64,000 bases of DNA, from positions 62,001 to 126,000 of the forward strand of contig NZ_JAINZW010000004.1 of the NCBI RefSeq assembly GCF_020026895.1, in the 5' to 3' direction. A model generated the notes under the pieces. That model was not told where the DNA came from, ran no database searches, and saw only the letters and a program-made list of their open reading frames with translations. The stretch comes from Novilysobacter selenitireducens (lineage in GTDB: Bacteria; Pseudomonadota; Gammaproteobacteria; Xanthomonadales; Xanthomonadaceae). The position numbers were made by a program, and so were the translations under genes. This document shows, piece after piece, positions 25,131-33,667 of the stretch. Numbering within the stretch: the stretch's first letter is position 1; the number at the start of each line of letters is the position of its first letter.

Positions 25131-25822
25131 GACTCCGCGTCGCCCGGCGTCTTGTCCGGGTACTTGCAGAGGTCGCGGATCACGCACTTCGGGCAATCGG
25201 GCTTGCGCGCCTTGCACACGTAGCGGCCGTGCAGGATCAGCCAGTGGTGCGCGTCGTGCAGATAGGCCTCGGGCACGGCGCGCAGCAGGCCGTCCTCGAC
25301 CTCGCGCACGTTCTTGCCGGGTGCAAGCCCGGTGCGGTTGGCGACGCGGAAGATGTGCGTGTCCACGGCCATGGTCGGCTCGCCGAACGCGGTGTTGAGC
25401 ACGACATTCGCGGTCTTGCGTCCAACACCGGGCAGCGCCTCCAGCGCCTCGCGCTGGCGAGGTACTTCGCCATCGTGGTCACGCAGCAACTGCTCCGCCA
25501 TCGCCACCACGTTGGCGGCCTTGGTGTTGTACAGGCCGATGGTGGAGATGTAGGGCTTCAGTCCCTCGACGCCGAGCGCCGCGATCGCTTCGGGCGTGTT
25601 CGCCACCGGAAACAGCCGGCGCGTCGCCTTGTTGACGCCGACGTCGGTGGCCTGCGCTGAAAGGGTCACCGCGACGAGCAACTCGTACGGCGTAGAGAAC
25701 TCCAGCTCTGTCGTCGGCTTCGGGTTGTACGCCTTCAGCCGGGCGAACATCTCGTCGCGCTGCGCGGCGGTCAGGCGCGATCGACGTGTGGCGCGCTTGC
25801 GGGGCTTGATCGGGGTCGGCAT
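25124..25822 (-). CDS. nth: endonuclease III
   Basis: 232 residues from the ATG at 25820-25822; a GTG at 25843 in frame is an alternative start that lies in repeat sequence. The helix-hairpin-helix motif is LPGVGRKTANVVLN with catalytic Lys, and the catalytic Asp is in MAVDTHIFRVANR. The C-terminal iron-sulfur site C-x6-C-x2-C-x5-C is complete (CKARKPDCPKCVIRDLC). It removes oxidised pyrimidines in base-excision repair. The N terminus has a basic stretch (KPRKRATRRSR). The stop codon lies inside a REP element. Confidence 0.95.
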   Translation of the reverse strand: MPTPIKPRKRATRRSRLTAAQRDEMFARLKAYNPKPTTELEFSTPYELLVAVTLSAQATDVGVNKATRRLFPVANTPEAIAALGVEGLKPYISTIGLYNTKAANVVAMAEQLLRDHDGEVPRQREALEALPGVGRKTANVVLNTAFGEPTMAVDTHIFRVANRTGLAPGKNVREVEDGLLRAVPEAYLHDAHHWLILHGRYVCKARKPDCPKCVIRDLCKYPDKTPGDAESL

Positions 25823-25835
25823 CTGGAAAGGCGTT

Positions 25836-25985
25836 CTTGCCACGGATTACACGGATGGAAGGCGGATCAGAATGATGGGGAGGCTGGATAGCCCAGGTCT
25901 CGACAGTCGGGTTGGCAGGTATGGGTGCCCCACGTCCAATTGCTGCTCCCATCCGTGTCACTCCGTGCAATCCGTGGCGAAGTGC
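25836..25985. repeat. inverted repeat element upstream of nth
   Basis: GCCACGGATTACACGGATGG at about 25839-25858 is matched in reverse orientation by CCATCCGTG...GCAATCCGTGGC at about 25949-25979. The arms enclose about 90 bases with no gene. The repeat touches the nth start region. Confidence 0.6.
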
Positions 25986-25995
25986 TTCTGGTCTT

Positions 25996-26397
25996 CTAGG
26001 GTTTTAGTGCGGCGGCTCGCGCCTTGGCACGTGCAAGGGCGGCAGCGGCGGCCGGAGGCAGTGCCGGTTGGGCGGCGGGACCTGCCGGCGTACCGGGCAC
26101 GGCCGCAGGGGCTGTGCGGCGCGCGGCGCGCTCCTGCGCCCGACGCTGCAGACGGGCCTCCCGCGCGCGGTACCGCTCGCGCGCCGCCAATGCGTCGAGG
26201 CGCTCGCTGCGCGCCGCCTCGATCATGGTGGTGCAGTCCGCGCTGCAGCCGGGGCACGCCGCGTCGGCATCCAGCAGCCCGCCCTCGATGGCCGCGTCGA
26301 CATCGTCGATGCGCAACGCGGTGGCGATCACGTGCTGTGGTGCGCCGTCATGCCCGCACCCACACACGCTGCACGACCGTGCCCCGTCGGAAGCCAT
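25996..26397 (-). CDS. hypothetical cysteine-rich protein with alanine-rich tail
   Basis: 133 residues, no recognised family. Two cysteine clusters lie near the N terminus: CSVCGC (residues 9-14) and CPGCSADC (48-55), which could bind zinc or an iron-sulfur cluster. A helical Arg/Ala/Glu-rich middle (RLDALAARERYRAREARLQ) is probably coiled coil, and the tail is Pro/Ala-rich. It sits 12 bases downstream of an enoyl-CoA hydratase gene on the same strand, so the two may be cotranscribed. Coding character is good, function unknown. Confidence 0.6.
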   Translation of the reverse strand: MASDGARSCSVCGCGHDGAPQHVIATALRIDDVDAAIEGGLLDADAACPGCSADCTTMIEAARSERLDALAARERYRAREARLQRRAQERAARRTAPAAVPGTPAGPAAQPALPPAAAAALARAKARAAALKP

Positions 26398-26409
26398 GGA
26401 GGTCGCCGG

Positions 26410-27192
26410 TCAGCGGCCGTTGAACGCCGGCTTGCGGCGCTCCCGGAACGCGCCGGTGCCTTCGCGCATGTCGTCGGTGGAGAACATCAAGCCGAACTGC
26501 GCGGTCTCGTAGGCCAGGCCTTCCTCGATGGACGACTCGCCGCCGAAATTGACGCAGTCCAGCACGCCGCGCATCGCCAGCGGTGCCGACGCGGCCAGCT
26601 GTTCGGCCAGCTTCATCGTCTCGGCCTCGAGGTCGGCTGCGGGCACGACGCGGTTGACGATGCCCAGCTCGCGTGCGCGGTTCGCGTCGATCGGCGCGCC
26701 GACCAGGCACAGCTCCAGCGTCGCGGCACGGCCGGCCAGTCGCAGCAGGCGCTGGGTACCACCGAATCCCGGGATCAGCCCCAGGTTGATCTCGGGTTGC
26801 CCGACTTTGGCGCTGTCGGCCGCCACGCGCAGGTGACAGCACATCGCCAGCTCCAGCCCGCCGCCCAGCGCGAAGCCGTTGATCATCGCCACCACCGGCT
26901 TGGACAGCGTTTCCACCGCGCGCATCATCCGCTGTCCGCGCAGCGAGAAATCACGCCCCTGGACCGGGGTCAACGTGTTCATTTCGGCGATGTCGGCGCC
27001 GGCGACGAAGGCCTTGGGCCCGGCGCCAGTCAGCACGATGGTGCGGACGGCATCGTCGCGGTCGGCGTCGCGGAAAGCCTCGGCCAGCGCGTCGAGCGTC
27101 GCCAGGTTGAGGGCATTCAGCTTGTCGGGGCGGTTGACGGTGATGCGGCGCACGGCGCCGACGTCTTCGATCAGCAGGGGTGATGCGGACAT
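26410..27192 (-). CDS. enoyl-CoA hydratase
   Basis: 260 residues, crotonase fold. The oxyanion hole is formed by FVAGADIAEM and NGFALGGGLELAM; the two catalytic Glu residues are in GGGLELAM and GQPEINLGLIPGFGG, both present, so hydratase activity is likely. C terminus AFRERRKPAFNGR is the standard crotonase ending. It hydrates trans-2-enoyl-CoA in fatty-acid oxidation or a related CoA pathway. The gene is followed closely by the cysteine-rich hypothetical gene. Confidence 0.92.
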   Translation of the reverse strand: MSASPLLIEDVGAVRRITVNRPDKLNALNLATLDALAEAFRDADRDDAVRTIVLTGAGPKAFVAGADIAEMNTLTPVQGRDFSLRGQRMMRAVETLSKPVVAMINGFALGGGLELAMCCHLRVAADSAKVGQPEINLGLIPGFGGTQRLLRLAGRAATLELCLVGAPIDANRARELGIVNRVVPAADLEAETMKLAEQLAASAPLAMRGVLDCVNFGGESSIEEGLAYETAQFGLMFSTDDMREGTGAFRERRKPAFNGR

Positions 27193-27420
27193 GGATGACC
27201 CGTTCAGAGAGGAAAAGGAGGGCTGGCCGGGCGCGTGGAACTCCCGCGGGGGCGCGGGGTCAGACGGTCGGCGTCAGTGGCAGTTAAGCCATGCCGCCGT
27301 TATCCTAGCCCGTCAAGTCGGGGTCTTGTGACCCGGTTTGCGCACTCATCTCCGGGCATGACGCCCCGGACAAGCGGGACGGCCCAGGCCGTCCCGAGCC
27401 ATTATCGGAGGTTTCACCGA

Positions 27421-28107
27421 ATGAAGTTGCGTTTGATCGCGGCCGCCGTCGCCGCAGTTGCCCTGGCCGCCGGCAGCGCCGCCGCACAGGACATTTCCTC
27501 GGAGAAGGGCAAGCTGAGCTACGCGCTCGGGTACGACCTGGGCCGCAACGCCATCGAAAGCGGTGAACAGGTCGACGTCAACAGCGTCATCAAGGGCCTG
27601 CAGGACGGCTACGCCAAGAAGGAGCCGGCCGTGCCGGTCGACCAGCTGCGCACCGCCGTGCAGAACATGCAGCAGCGCCAGCAGGCCAAGGCCAAGGCCG
27701 AGTGGGACAAGGCCGCCGCCACCAACAAGACCAAGAGCGACGGCTTCCTGGCGCAGAACAAGGCCAAGTCGGGCGTGCAGTCGCTGCCCAGCGGCGTGCA
27801 GTACCGCGTGATGGAAGCCGGCAACGGCGCCAAGCCGACCCAGGCCAGCACGGTCGAGCTGCAGATCGCCGGTCCCTACGCCTGGGGCGAGCGTCCGCAG
27901 CCGGCACGGCCGGCGCAGAACGTCCCGGCCATGAAGATCAGCGAGATCGAAATGCCGGCGATGCGTGAAGTGCTGCTGCAGATGCCGGCCGGCGCCAAGT
28001 GGGAAGTCACCCTGCCGCCGGAGCGCGCGTACGGTGCCAACCCGAACACGCCGTTCCCGCCGAACGTCGCCGTCCAGTTCGAAATCAAGCTCGTCAGCGT
28101 CAAGTGA
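27421..28107 (+). CDS. fkpA: FKBP-type peptidyl-prolyl isomerase-like exported protein
   Basis: 228 residues with an ideal ribosome site (GGAGG at 27404-27410). Signal peptide 1-22 ([16 protein letters not shown]). The N-terminal dimerisation helices of FkpA/Mip are visible (KLSYALGYDLGRNAIESGEQVD, long helix QQRQQAKAKAEWDKAAATN). The linker GFLAQNKAKSGVQSLPSGVQY is standard. The FKBP domain is altered: the usual YxGxLxDGxxFDSS loop is replaced by IAGPYAWGERPQPARPAQN. The end LPPERAYGANPNTPFPPNVAVQFEI is conserved. It is a periplasmic chaperone; catalysis is doubtful. Confidence 0.85.
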   Translation: MKLRLIAAAVAAVALAAGSAAAQDISSEKGKLSYALGYDLGRNAIESGEQVDVNSVIKGLQDGYAKKEPAVPVDQLRTAVQNMQQRQQAKAKAEWDKAAATNKTKSDGFLAQNKAKSGVQSLPSGVQYRVMEAGNGAKPTQASTVELQIAGPYAWGERPQPARPAQNVPAMKISEIEMPAMREVLLQMPAGAKWEVTLPPERAYGANPNTPFPPNVAVQFEIKLVSVK

Positions 28108-28110
28108 CGT

Positions 28111-28150
28111 ATCGGCCCGTCCGCGCAATGCGCGGACGGCTTTGCCGATA
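28111..28150 (+). terminator. hairpin after the FKBP gene
   Basis: Ten-bp stem CCGTCCGCGC (28117-28126) with its complement (28130-28139), loop of three, followed by CTTTGCCG. The U-run is short. A further palindrome (ATCGGGGATCC type) follows at about 28150-28183. Confidence 0.6.
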
Positions 28151-28305
28151 CGTCATCCCCGAGTGCTTCGATCGGGGATCCAGCGACGCATGCATTGCCT
28201 GAGTTTGAGCACTACCCATTGCGCCGGCCCTCGCCGGCGCAATGCATTTCTGCAACTGGCGATTCCAGCGCCCGCATTTCCAGCATCCGTGCTTCCCGAG
28301 TCCCA

Positions 28306-28494
28306 ATGAACACCCCCACCTTCCGTGCCGTCCTCAGCCCCTGCATCGGCGTCTGTACTCTCGACGAGGAGGGCCTGTGCGAGGGCTGCCACCGAAGCAC
28401 GGGCGAGATCGCGCGCTGGTCGCAGATGGGCGACGACGAACGCCTGCGCTGGATGGAGACGGTGCTTCCCGAGCGCGAGGCCAATCGCGCCTGA
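28306..28494 (+). CDS. DUF1289 small cysteine protein
   Basis: 62 residues from the ATG at 28306; the frame is open upstream but lacks similarity. The DUF1289 pattern is complete: SPCIGVCTLDEEGLCEGCHR, followed by EIARWSQMGDDERLRWME. Four Cys residues probably bind a metal. It ends 14 bases before a NudL-like gene and is probably expressed with it. Function of DUF1289 is unknown. Confidence 0.88.
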   Translation: MNTPTFRAVLSPCIGVCTLDEEGLCEGCHRSTGEIARWSQMGDDERLRWMETVLPEREANRA

Positions 28495-28508
28495 GGTAGC
28501 CTGACGGG

Positions 28509-29153
28509 ATGGCGGCCTCCCCCCTCAAGTCGCATCCGGAACCCCTGCACGATTGCCCGCGCCTGGGCGATGCGCTGCATGCGCTGGCCGCGCCACCCAC
28601 CGAAGGTGGCTGGAACCGAAGCGAACTCCACGACCTGATTCCCGACGATGCCGTGCTGGTCGAGGCGGCGGTGCTGGTCGGCCTGGTGCCGCGCGCAGGC
28701 GGCACCCGCGTGATCCTGACGCGGCGCACCGATGCCTTGCGGCACCACGCCGGCCAGGTCAGCTTCCCCGGCGGCCGGTTGGAAGCCGATGATGCCGACG
28801 CCGTCGCCGCGGCGGTGCGCGAAGCCGGCGAGGAAATCGGCTTGCCGCCGTCGCAGGTGGCACCGCTGGGTTTCCTTGACCCGCTGGCGACCATCACCGG
28901 TTTCCGCGTGATGCCGGTGGTGGCGATCGTCGACGCCGGGTTCGAGCCGGTGCCCGACCCCAACGAGGTCGCGGACGTGTTCGAGGTGCCGCTCTCGTTC
29001 CTGCTCGATCCCCGCAACCTCGCTTCGCATGTGCTCGACTACCGGGGCCGACCCCGCGAGGTGCACGAGTACCGTTACCCCGCCCAGCGCATCTGGGGCG
29101 CGACCGCCTCGATGCTGCTCAACCTGCGGACCCGACTGGAGGCGATCCGATGA
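28509..29153 (+). CDS. NudL-like CoA pyrophosphatase (Nudix)
   Basis: 214 residues. The Nudix box is VSFPGGRLEADDADAVAAAV then REAGEEIGLPP; the spacing is that of the CoA-pyrophosphatase branch, where the extra Glu of the classic box is changed. The upstream TRRTDALRHHAGQ is the CoA-specific motif (LLTxR..xLRxHxGQ). It likely cleaves CoA and its derivatives to 4'-phosphopantetheine and 3',5'-ADP. Its stop overlaps the next start by 4 bases. The start at 28509 follows CTGACGG without a strong ribosome site. Confidence 0.9.
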   Translation: MAASPLKSHPEPLHDCPRLGDALHALAAPPTEGGWNRSELHDLIPDDAVLVEAAVLVGLVPRAGGTRVILTRRTDALRHHAGQVSFPGGRLEADDADAVAAAVREAGEEIGLPPSQVAPLGFLDPLATITGFRVMPVVAIVDAGFEPVPDPNEVADVFEVPLSFLLDPRNLASHVLDYRGRPREVHEYRYPAQRIWGATASMLLNLRTRLEAIR

Positions 29154-30025
29154 CCCGACCCGAACAACCGGACTGGACCACCGTCGTCGACCCCGCCGAC
29201 CTGCTGGCGGCGCTGGACGATGAGGACGTGGTGGTGATCGATGCGCGATTCTCCCCGGCGCTGCACGAAGACCCGGGTGCGGGTGAGTCGGCCTATTGCG
29301 CGTCGCACATACCCGGCGCGCATTACGCGCACCTGGAACGCGATCTGTCGGGGCCGCCGGGAAGCGGCGAGGGGCGGCATCCTTGGCCGTCGGCCGATGC
29401 CTTCGCGCGCGTGCTGTCGCGTTGGGGCGTGACGCCGGAGAGCCGGGTGGTGGCGTATGACGACGCGGGCGGCGCGCTGGCGGCGGCCCGCGTGTGGTGC
29501 CTGCTGCGCATGGCCGGCCACCAGAAGGTGGCGGTGATGGATGGAGGCTGGGCCGCGTGGCGCGAGCGCGGCTTCCCGGTGGACGCGGCGGTACCGCCTG
29601 AGGGAGCGTTGTCGTATCCGGTGCGCTTCGATGACGCATCGCTGTTCGACAGCAGCTCGGTGGCCAAGCACCTCGCGGCGGGCGGTGGCCTGGTCGATGC
29701 GCGTGCGCCGGCGCGGTTCCGTGGCGAGGTCGAGCCGATCGATCGCGTCGCCGGCCACGTCCCCGGTGCGGTCAATCGGCCATTCGCCGACAACCTGGAA
29801 GACGGGCGCTTCAAGTCGCCGGACCGGCTGGCCAGCGAGTTCAAGGCAATGCTGGGCGACGCCTCCGCCGGCGACTGGGTTGCGATGTGCGGCTCGGGTG
29901 TCACCGCGTGCCACCACCTGCTGGCGATGGCGTACGCGGGCCTGCCGGGTGCACGGCTGGCGACGGGTTCGTGGAGCGGTTGGATCGAGGACCCGTCACG
30001 GCCCGTCGCGAAAGGGCCCTTGTAG
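29150..30025 (+). CDS. 3-mercaptopyruvate/thiosulfate sulfurtransferase
   Basis: 291 residues with two rhodanese domains. The N-terminal one has VVVIDARFSPALHEDPGAGE, and the inter-domain linker YDDAGGALAAARVWCLLRMAG is standard. The active-site loop MCGSGVTACHHLLAM carries the CGSGVTA form of mercaptopyruvate sulfurtransferases. It transfers sulfur from 3-mercaptopyruvate to a thiophilic acceptor. It overlaps the Nudix gene by 4 bases. Its TAG stop is part of a REP element. Confidence 0.92.
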   Translation: MTRPEQPDWTTVVDPADLLAALDDEDVVVIDARFSPALHEDPGAGESAYCASHIPGAHYAHLERDLSGPPGSGEGRHPWPSADAFARVLSRWGVTPESRVVAYDDAGGALAAARVWCLLRMAGHQKVAVMDGGWAAWRERGFPVDAAVPPEGALSYPVRFDDASLFDSSSVAKHLAAGGGLVDARAPARFRGEVEPIDRVAGHVPGAVNRPFADNLEDGRFKSPDRLASEFKAMLGDASAGDWVAMCGSGVTACHHLLAMAYAGLPGARLATGSWSGWIEDPSRPVAKGPL

Positions 30026-30155
30026 GAGCGGCTTCAGCCGCGATCAGTGCTGGCGGGAATGCGAGCGAAGCTCCAAGTGGTCTTGTAGGAGCGACGCAAG
30101 TCGCGAAACGTCCGCGTCACGAGACGTCGCGGTCGCGACTTACGTCGCTCCTACA
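30021..30155. repeat. cluster of three REP palindromes
   Basis: Copies at about 30021-30043 (GCGGCTTCAGCCGC type), 30083-30106 (GCGACGCAAGTCGC) and 30131-30155 (inverted GCGACTTACGTCGC). The first copy contains the stop codon of the sulfurtransferase gene. Confidence 0.85.
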
Positions 30156-30180
30156 GGAGGCCCGCCTCCATAGCCCGGCG

Positions 30181-30945
30181 CTACTTCCCCAGCCGCGCCA
30201 CCAGCGCCTGCAACGCCTGCTGGCAGTCCGGCCGGTACCACGCCTCGATGAAACGCTCCAGCTGGATGTGCTGCGGCTGCAGCGCTTCCACCAGGTCGGT
30301 GCGCGCCATCGCACGCGTGGCCAGCATCGCCTCGCGGGGCAGGGCCAGCAGGAGTTCCAGCCAGACCACCGAGCGCTTCACGACGCTGTCGATGTCGACC
30401 ACCTCGTCCACCAGCCCGATGCGCAGGGCGTCCTCGGCCTCGACCATTTCGCCCGACACCAGCATGCGCTCGGCGCGGTAGGGGCCGACCACGCGGCGCA
30501 GCAGCCGCTGGACGCCCTCCGGTGCGGCCAAGCCGACCTGGGTTTCGTTGAGGCCGACCCGGTACGGACCCGATGCCATCACGCGGTAGTCGCAGCACAG
30601 GGCGAGCACGCAGCCGCCGGCAGGCGCATGCCCTGCGATGGCGGCCACCACCGGCACGGGCGCGCCGGCCAGTGCGCGAGCCGCATCGAAGAAGGTTTCC
30701 CATGCGTGCATCAGTGCGGCGCGGTCATCGCCCAGCGACAGCAGGTGCGGCACGTCCAGTCCCGCGGAGAACACCTTCGCGGCGCTGGACAGCACGAGGC
30801 CGCGCGCGCCGCCGTCGACCGCGGCCTTCACCGCATCGCGCAGCCCGCCGCACAGGTCCGGGTCGAGCGCGTTGACTGGCGGCCGTGCCATGCGCAGCTC
30901 GAAGATGCCGCCCGCGTGCGGGACGGTTTCGATGCAGGCGGTCAT
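30181..30945 (-). CDS. enoyl-CoA hydratase/isomerase family protein
   Basis: 254 residues from the ATG at 30943-30945. Crotonase motifs: VNALDPDLCGGLRDAV, oxyanion-hole KVFSAGLDVPHLL and AGHAPAGGCVLALCCDYR. The first catalytic Glu position (GG-x-ELA in hydratases) is changed to GGCVLAL and the second reads LNETQVGL with Glu kept, so it may be an isomerase or hydrolase rather than a hydratase. It overlaps the DUF4139 gene upstream by 4 bases. Substrate unknown. Confidence 0.85.
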   Translation of the reverse strand: MTACIETVPHAGGIFELRMARPPVNALDPDLCGGLRDAVKAAVDGGARGLVLSSAAKVFSAGLDVPHLLSLGDDRAALMHAWETFFDAARALAGAPVPVVAAIAGHAPAGGCVLALCCDYRVMASGPYRVGLNETQVGLAAPEGVQRLLRRVVGPYRAERMLVSGEMVEAEDALRIGLVDEVVDIDSVVKRSVVWLELLLALPREAMLATRAMARTDLVEALQPQHIQLERFIEAWYRPDCQQALQALVARLGK

Positions 30946-32510
30946 GGCGCCACGTCCCGGGCCCAGCGGTAGCGCACGGTGTAGGTCAGGCGGGTTTCGC
31001 CGCCGGCTGGCACGGGCACCTCGAATACGGCGTGCCGCGCGTCCTGGCGCTCGCCAGGCACGCTGCTCTCGACGATTTCCCAATCGCTCCAGCGCGGCAG
31101 CGGTTCGACGACGCGAACGGTGGCGTCGGCGGCCTTGGCGTTGCGCAGGGTCAGCGCGAAGGACTCGGTGATGGTGCGGCCGCTGCGGTCGACGTCGAAC
31201 GCGGTGTTCTCCCGCTCGGCGGAGAGGTCGAAGGCCTCGCCGACTTCCACGCGCACCTCGCCGCCGGACGCGATGTGGTCCAGCCGCGACTCGCCCAGGA
31301 AGTCGGCCCCCTCGAACACGCGCACGCGTCCGGCGGGCAGCGGCTGGCCCAGGCCCGCGTCCTTGGTGTTGTCGAGCGACACGGCGACCGACACCGGCAG
31401 GGTACCGGTGGCGCCTCGGAAGCCGGGGTCGAGCATCGGCTGGGGCGGCTGCCAGTCCTGCGCGTCGGCCTCCACCACATACGCGCGCTCGCACGCCACG
31501 TTGCTGCGCGAGGGGAACAGCGGAATGCGCTCGGTCGCACCTTGGCTGATGCGCACCGCGCGCGGCAGTTCGTAGGCGTGGTACTCAGCCGAGCGCCGCT
31601 GGGTCGGCATGTTGCCCGCCGCGGCATCCATGGCCATCGGCGCAGCGGCGGCCCGTGCGTACATTTCCGGCCGGTCGCGGCGTACGCGGGCCGGTTCGCC
31701 CGCGACCAGCGTCACCCGCGCATCGGCAAAAGTGACGCCGGAGCGGTTGGCGACCAGCGCGGCGCCGTCCAGCGACATCGCGCAGCCATCGCCATTTGCG
31801 ATCGTCGCGGTGTACTCCGCGCGCCACGCCATGCCCCCCATCGGGTAGTGCAAGGTGAAGTCGGCGTCCCCGGCGGACGCTGCATTGACCGTCCACTGCA
31901 GCGACGGCTGGCCGGGGAACGTCTCGGCGCCGTCGATCACGCTGAAGTTGTCGTAGTCGCGGATCACCTTGATGCGGCCATCGTTCAATGCCAGCGCCAG
32001 GCTGGTGCCGGAGGAAGAGACCAGCGTGCCGTTGTCGGTCTGCTTGGCGCCGCCGGAGGTGTGTTCGACCGCCACGCGCTGGCCGACGGCCTGCGCCAGC
32101 ACGTCTTCGCCACCCGACAGGCCGGCGACGAAGCGTTGAGACAGCACGCTGGTGCCTTCACCGGCCGGACGCAGTACCGCGGCTTCCACATCCATCGCCG
32201 GCGGCACGCTGACGGCCGATATCGCGTTGGGCCCGCGCTTGAGCGAGTAGCTCAGTGGCCGCTCCACCAGCGCATAGCCGGGCATCCCCGACGCGGGCGC
32301 ACCGGCGTTGCCGAGGGCGTCGTAGTCGCCGCTGTAGATCGTCAGGCGCGTTTCGGGGGCTGCATCGGCGGGACGGTCCTGCGTGTCCGATTCGGCGGGC
32401 GATGGCTTGACGGTCGGCTGCACGACGGTCGCGTTGTCATCCTGCCGGCCTTCCGGCGAACACGCCGCCATGGCCAGTGCCGCGGCGAGGAGGGTAATAG
32501 GACGATGCAT
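30942..32510 (-). CDS. DUF4139 lipoprotein
   Basis: 522 residues. Lipobox MAAC ends a short signal (ITLLAAALAMAACS). A Pro/Asp/Thr-rich linker of about 35 residues follows. The DUF4139 core runs from about 190 to the end, with WRAEYTATIANGDGC, ANRSGVTFADARVTLVAGEP, YELPRAVRISQGATERIPLF, AGRVRVFEGADFLGESRLD and ITESFALTLRNAKAADATV. Function is unknown; some members are linked to mucoidy or envelope traits. The stop overlaps the crotonase start by 4 bases, an odd partner. Divergent from the PCuAC gene. Confidence 0.85.
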   Translation of the reverse strand: MHRPITLLAAALAMAACSPEGRQDDNATVVQPTVKPSPAESDTQDRPADAAPETRLTIYSGDYDALGNAGAPASGMPGYALVERPLSYSLKRGPNAISAVSVPPAMDVEAAVLRPAGEGTSVLSQRFVAGLSGGEDVLAQAVGQRVAVEHTSGGAKQTDNGTLVSSSGTSLALALNDGRIKVIRDYDNFSVIDGAETFPGQPSLQWTVNAASAGDADFTLHYPMGGMAWRAEYTATIANGDGCAMSLDGAALVANRSGVTFADARVTLVAGEPARVRRDRPEMYARAAAAPMAMDAAAGNMPTQRRSAEYHAYELPRAVRISQGATERIPLFPSRSNVACERAYVVEADAQDWQPPQPMLDPGFRGATGTLPVSVAVSLDNTKDAGLGQPLPAGRVRVFEGADFLGESRLDHIASGGEVRVEVGEAFDLSAERENTAFDVDRSGRTITESFALTLRNAKAADATVRVVEPLPRWSDWEIVESSVPGERQDARHAVFEVPVPAGGETRLTYTVRYRWARDVAP

Positions 32511-32548
32511 CGCGGACTCCGTTCATGGCCTCCCGGTATCATAGGACG

Positions 32549-33025
32549 ATGAACATGACCCGTGCTTTGACACTGTCGGTGGCACTGTCCTTTTGCATCG
32601 TCCCGGCTGCAATTGCCATGCAGAAGGGCGCAGAAGTTGCGTCCAGAGAGGCGTGCGCCGTACAGATGGTCGGGGGTTGGGTGCGAATGCCACCCGTCGC
32701 CATGCCGATGATGGCCGGCTTCGGACGGATCGAGAATGCGTGTGGCGACGCCGTGGCGGTGGTGGGCGTACGCAGCGATGCGTTTGCCGACGTGTCGCTG
32801 CACGAGACGCGCATCGTCGACGGCGTCAGCCGCATGCGTGCGGTACCGCGTCTGGCCGTTCCGGCTGGCGGCAGCGTCGAGCTGAAGCCCGGTGGCCTGC
32901 ACCTGATGCTGATGCAGCCGCGGGGCTCGCTGGAGCCCGGGGACGTGGTCGAGGTCGTGCTGGAGCTGGAGGGCGGCCAGACCCGCGCCGTGGAGCTTGA
33001 GGTCCGCGCGCCGACCGGACGTTGA
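32549..33025 (+). CDS. periplasmic copper chaperone PCuAC family
   Basis: 158 residues from the second ATG (AGGA just upstream); the first ATG at 32525 has no ribosome site. Signal peptide 1-24 (ALTLSVALSFCIVPAAIA). The copper motif H-x10-M-x21-H-x-M is present: H in VSLHETRIVDGVSRM and H-L-M in GGLHLMLM. Such proteins bind copper(I) and supply cytochrome oxidase CuA. The middle GFGRIENACGDAVAV is typical. A bidirectional terminator follows. Confidence 0.9.
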   Translation: MNMTRALTLSVALSFCIVPAAIAMQKGAEVASREACAVQMVGGWVRMPPVAMPMMAGFGRIENACGDAVAVVGVRSDAFADVSLHETRIVDGVSRMRAVPRLAVPAGGSVELKPGGLHLMLMQPRGSLEPGDVVEVVLELEGGQTRAVELEVRAPTGR

Positions 33026-33083
33026 TCCACTTGAAAGATCAGGGGGCGGTCAGGGCCACCTCGATCGCCAAGCGGCAGCGGAA

Positions 33084-33116
33084 CGAAAAACGCCGGTCAA
33101 TCGACCGGCGTTTTTC
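33084..33116. terminator. bidirectional intrinsic terminator
   Basis: GAAAAACGCCGGTC...GACCGGCGTTTTTC forms a perfect stem with A-run before and T-run after, loop of few bases, between the convergent PCuAC and thioesterase genes. It can stop transcription on both strands. Confidence 0.92.
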
Positions 33117-33119
33117 ATG

Positions 33120-33667
33120 TCAGGCCTGGCAGGCCTCTCGCACGGCGGGGGGCAGCGGCGCGGCCTGTCCGGTCTGGCGGTCGATCCACACCATCACCAC
33201 GTGGCCGTCGCAGTACAGCGTGTCGGCGTCCTCCGCATCGACGATGCGATGGCCGATGGTGAGGCTGGTGTTGCCCAGGCGCTCCACGAACAGCGTGATG
33301 CGGACCTGCTTCGGCCATTCGATCGGGCGTCGGTAATTGAGGTGCGCCGCGGCCACGACTGGCGCGACGTCGTCGTCCAGCCCCTGGCCGGGCACGCCCA
33401 GCATCCAGTGCAGCCGCGCCTCTTCCAGGTAGCTGAGGTACTTGGAATTGTTGACGTGGTTGAACGCGTCCAGGTCGCGCCACCGCACCGGCATCGGCAC
33501 TTCGATCAGGACATGCGGCACAGGCTCCGCGATGGCCGGTGCCGGAGATTCAGGTGCTGGAGATTGCGCGGCGGCGGCCTTCTTGCGTGCCGGCGCCTTG
33601 CGCTTGCGAGCCGCGGTCTTGCGCGGCTTTGGCTTGGCGGTGGCGGCGCTGGGGGTGGTGTCGTCGC

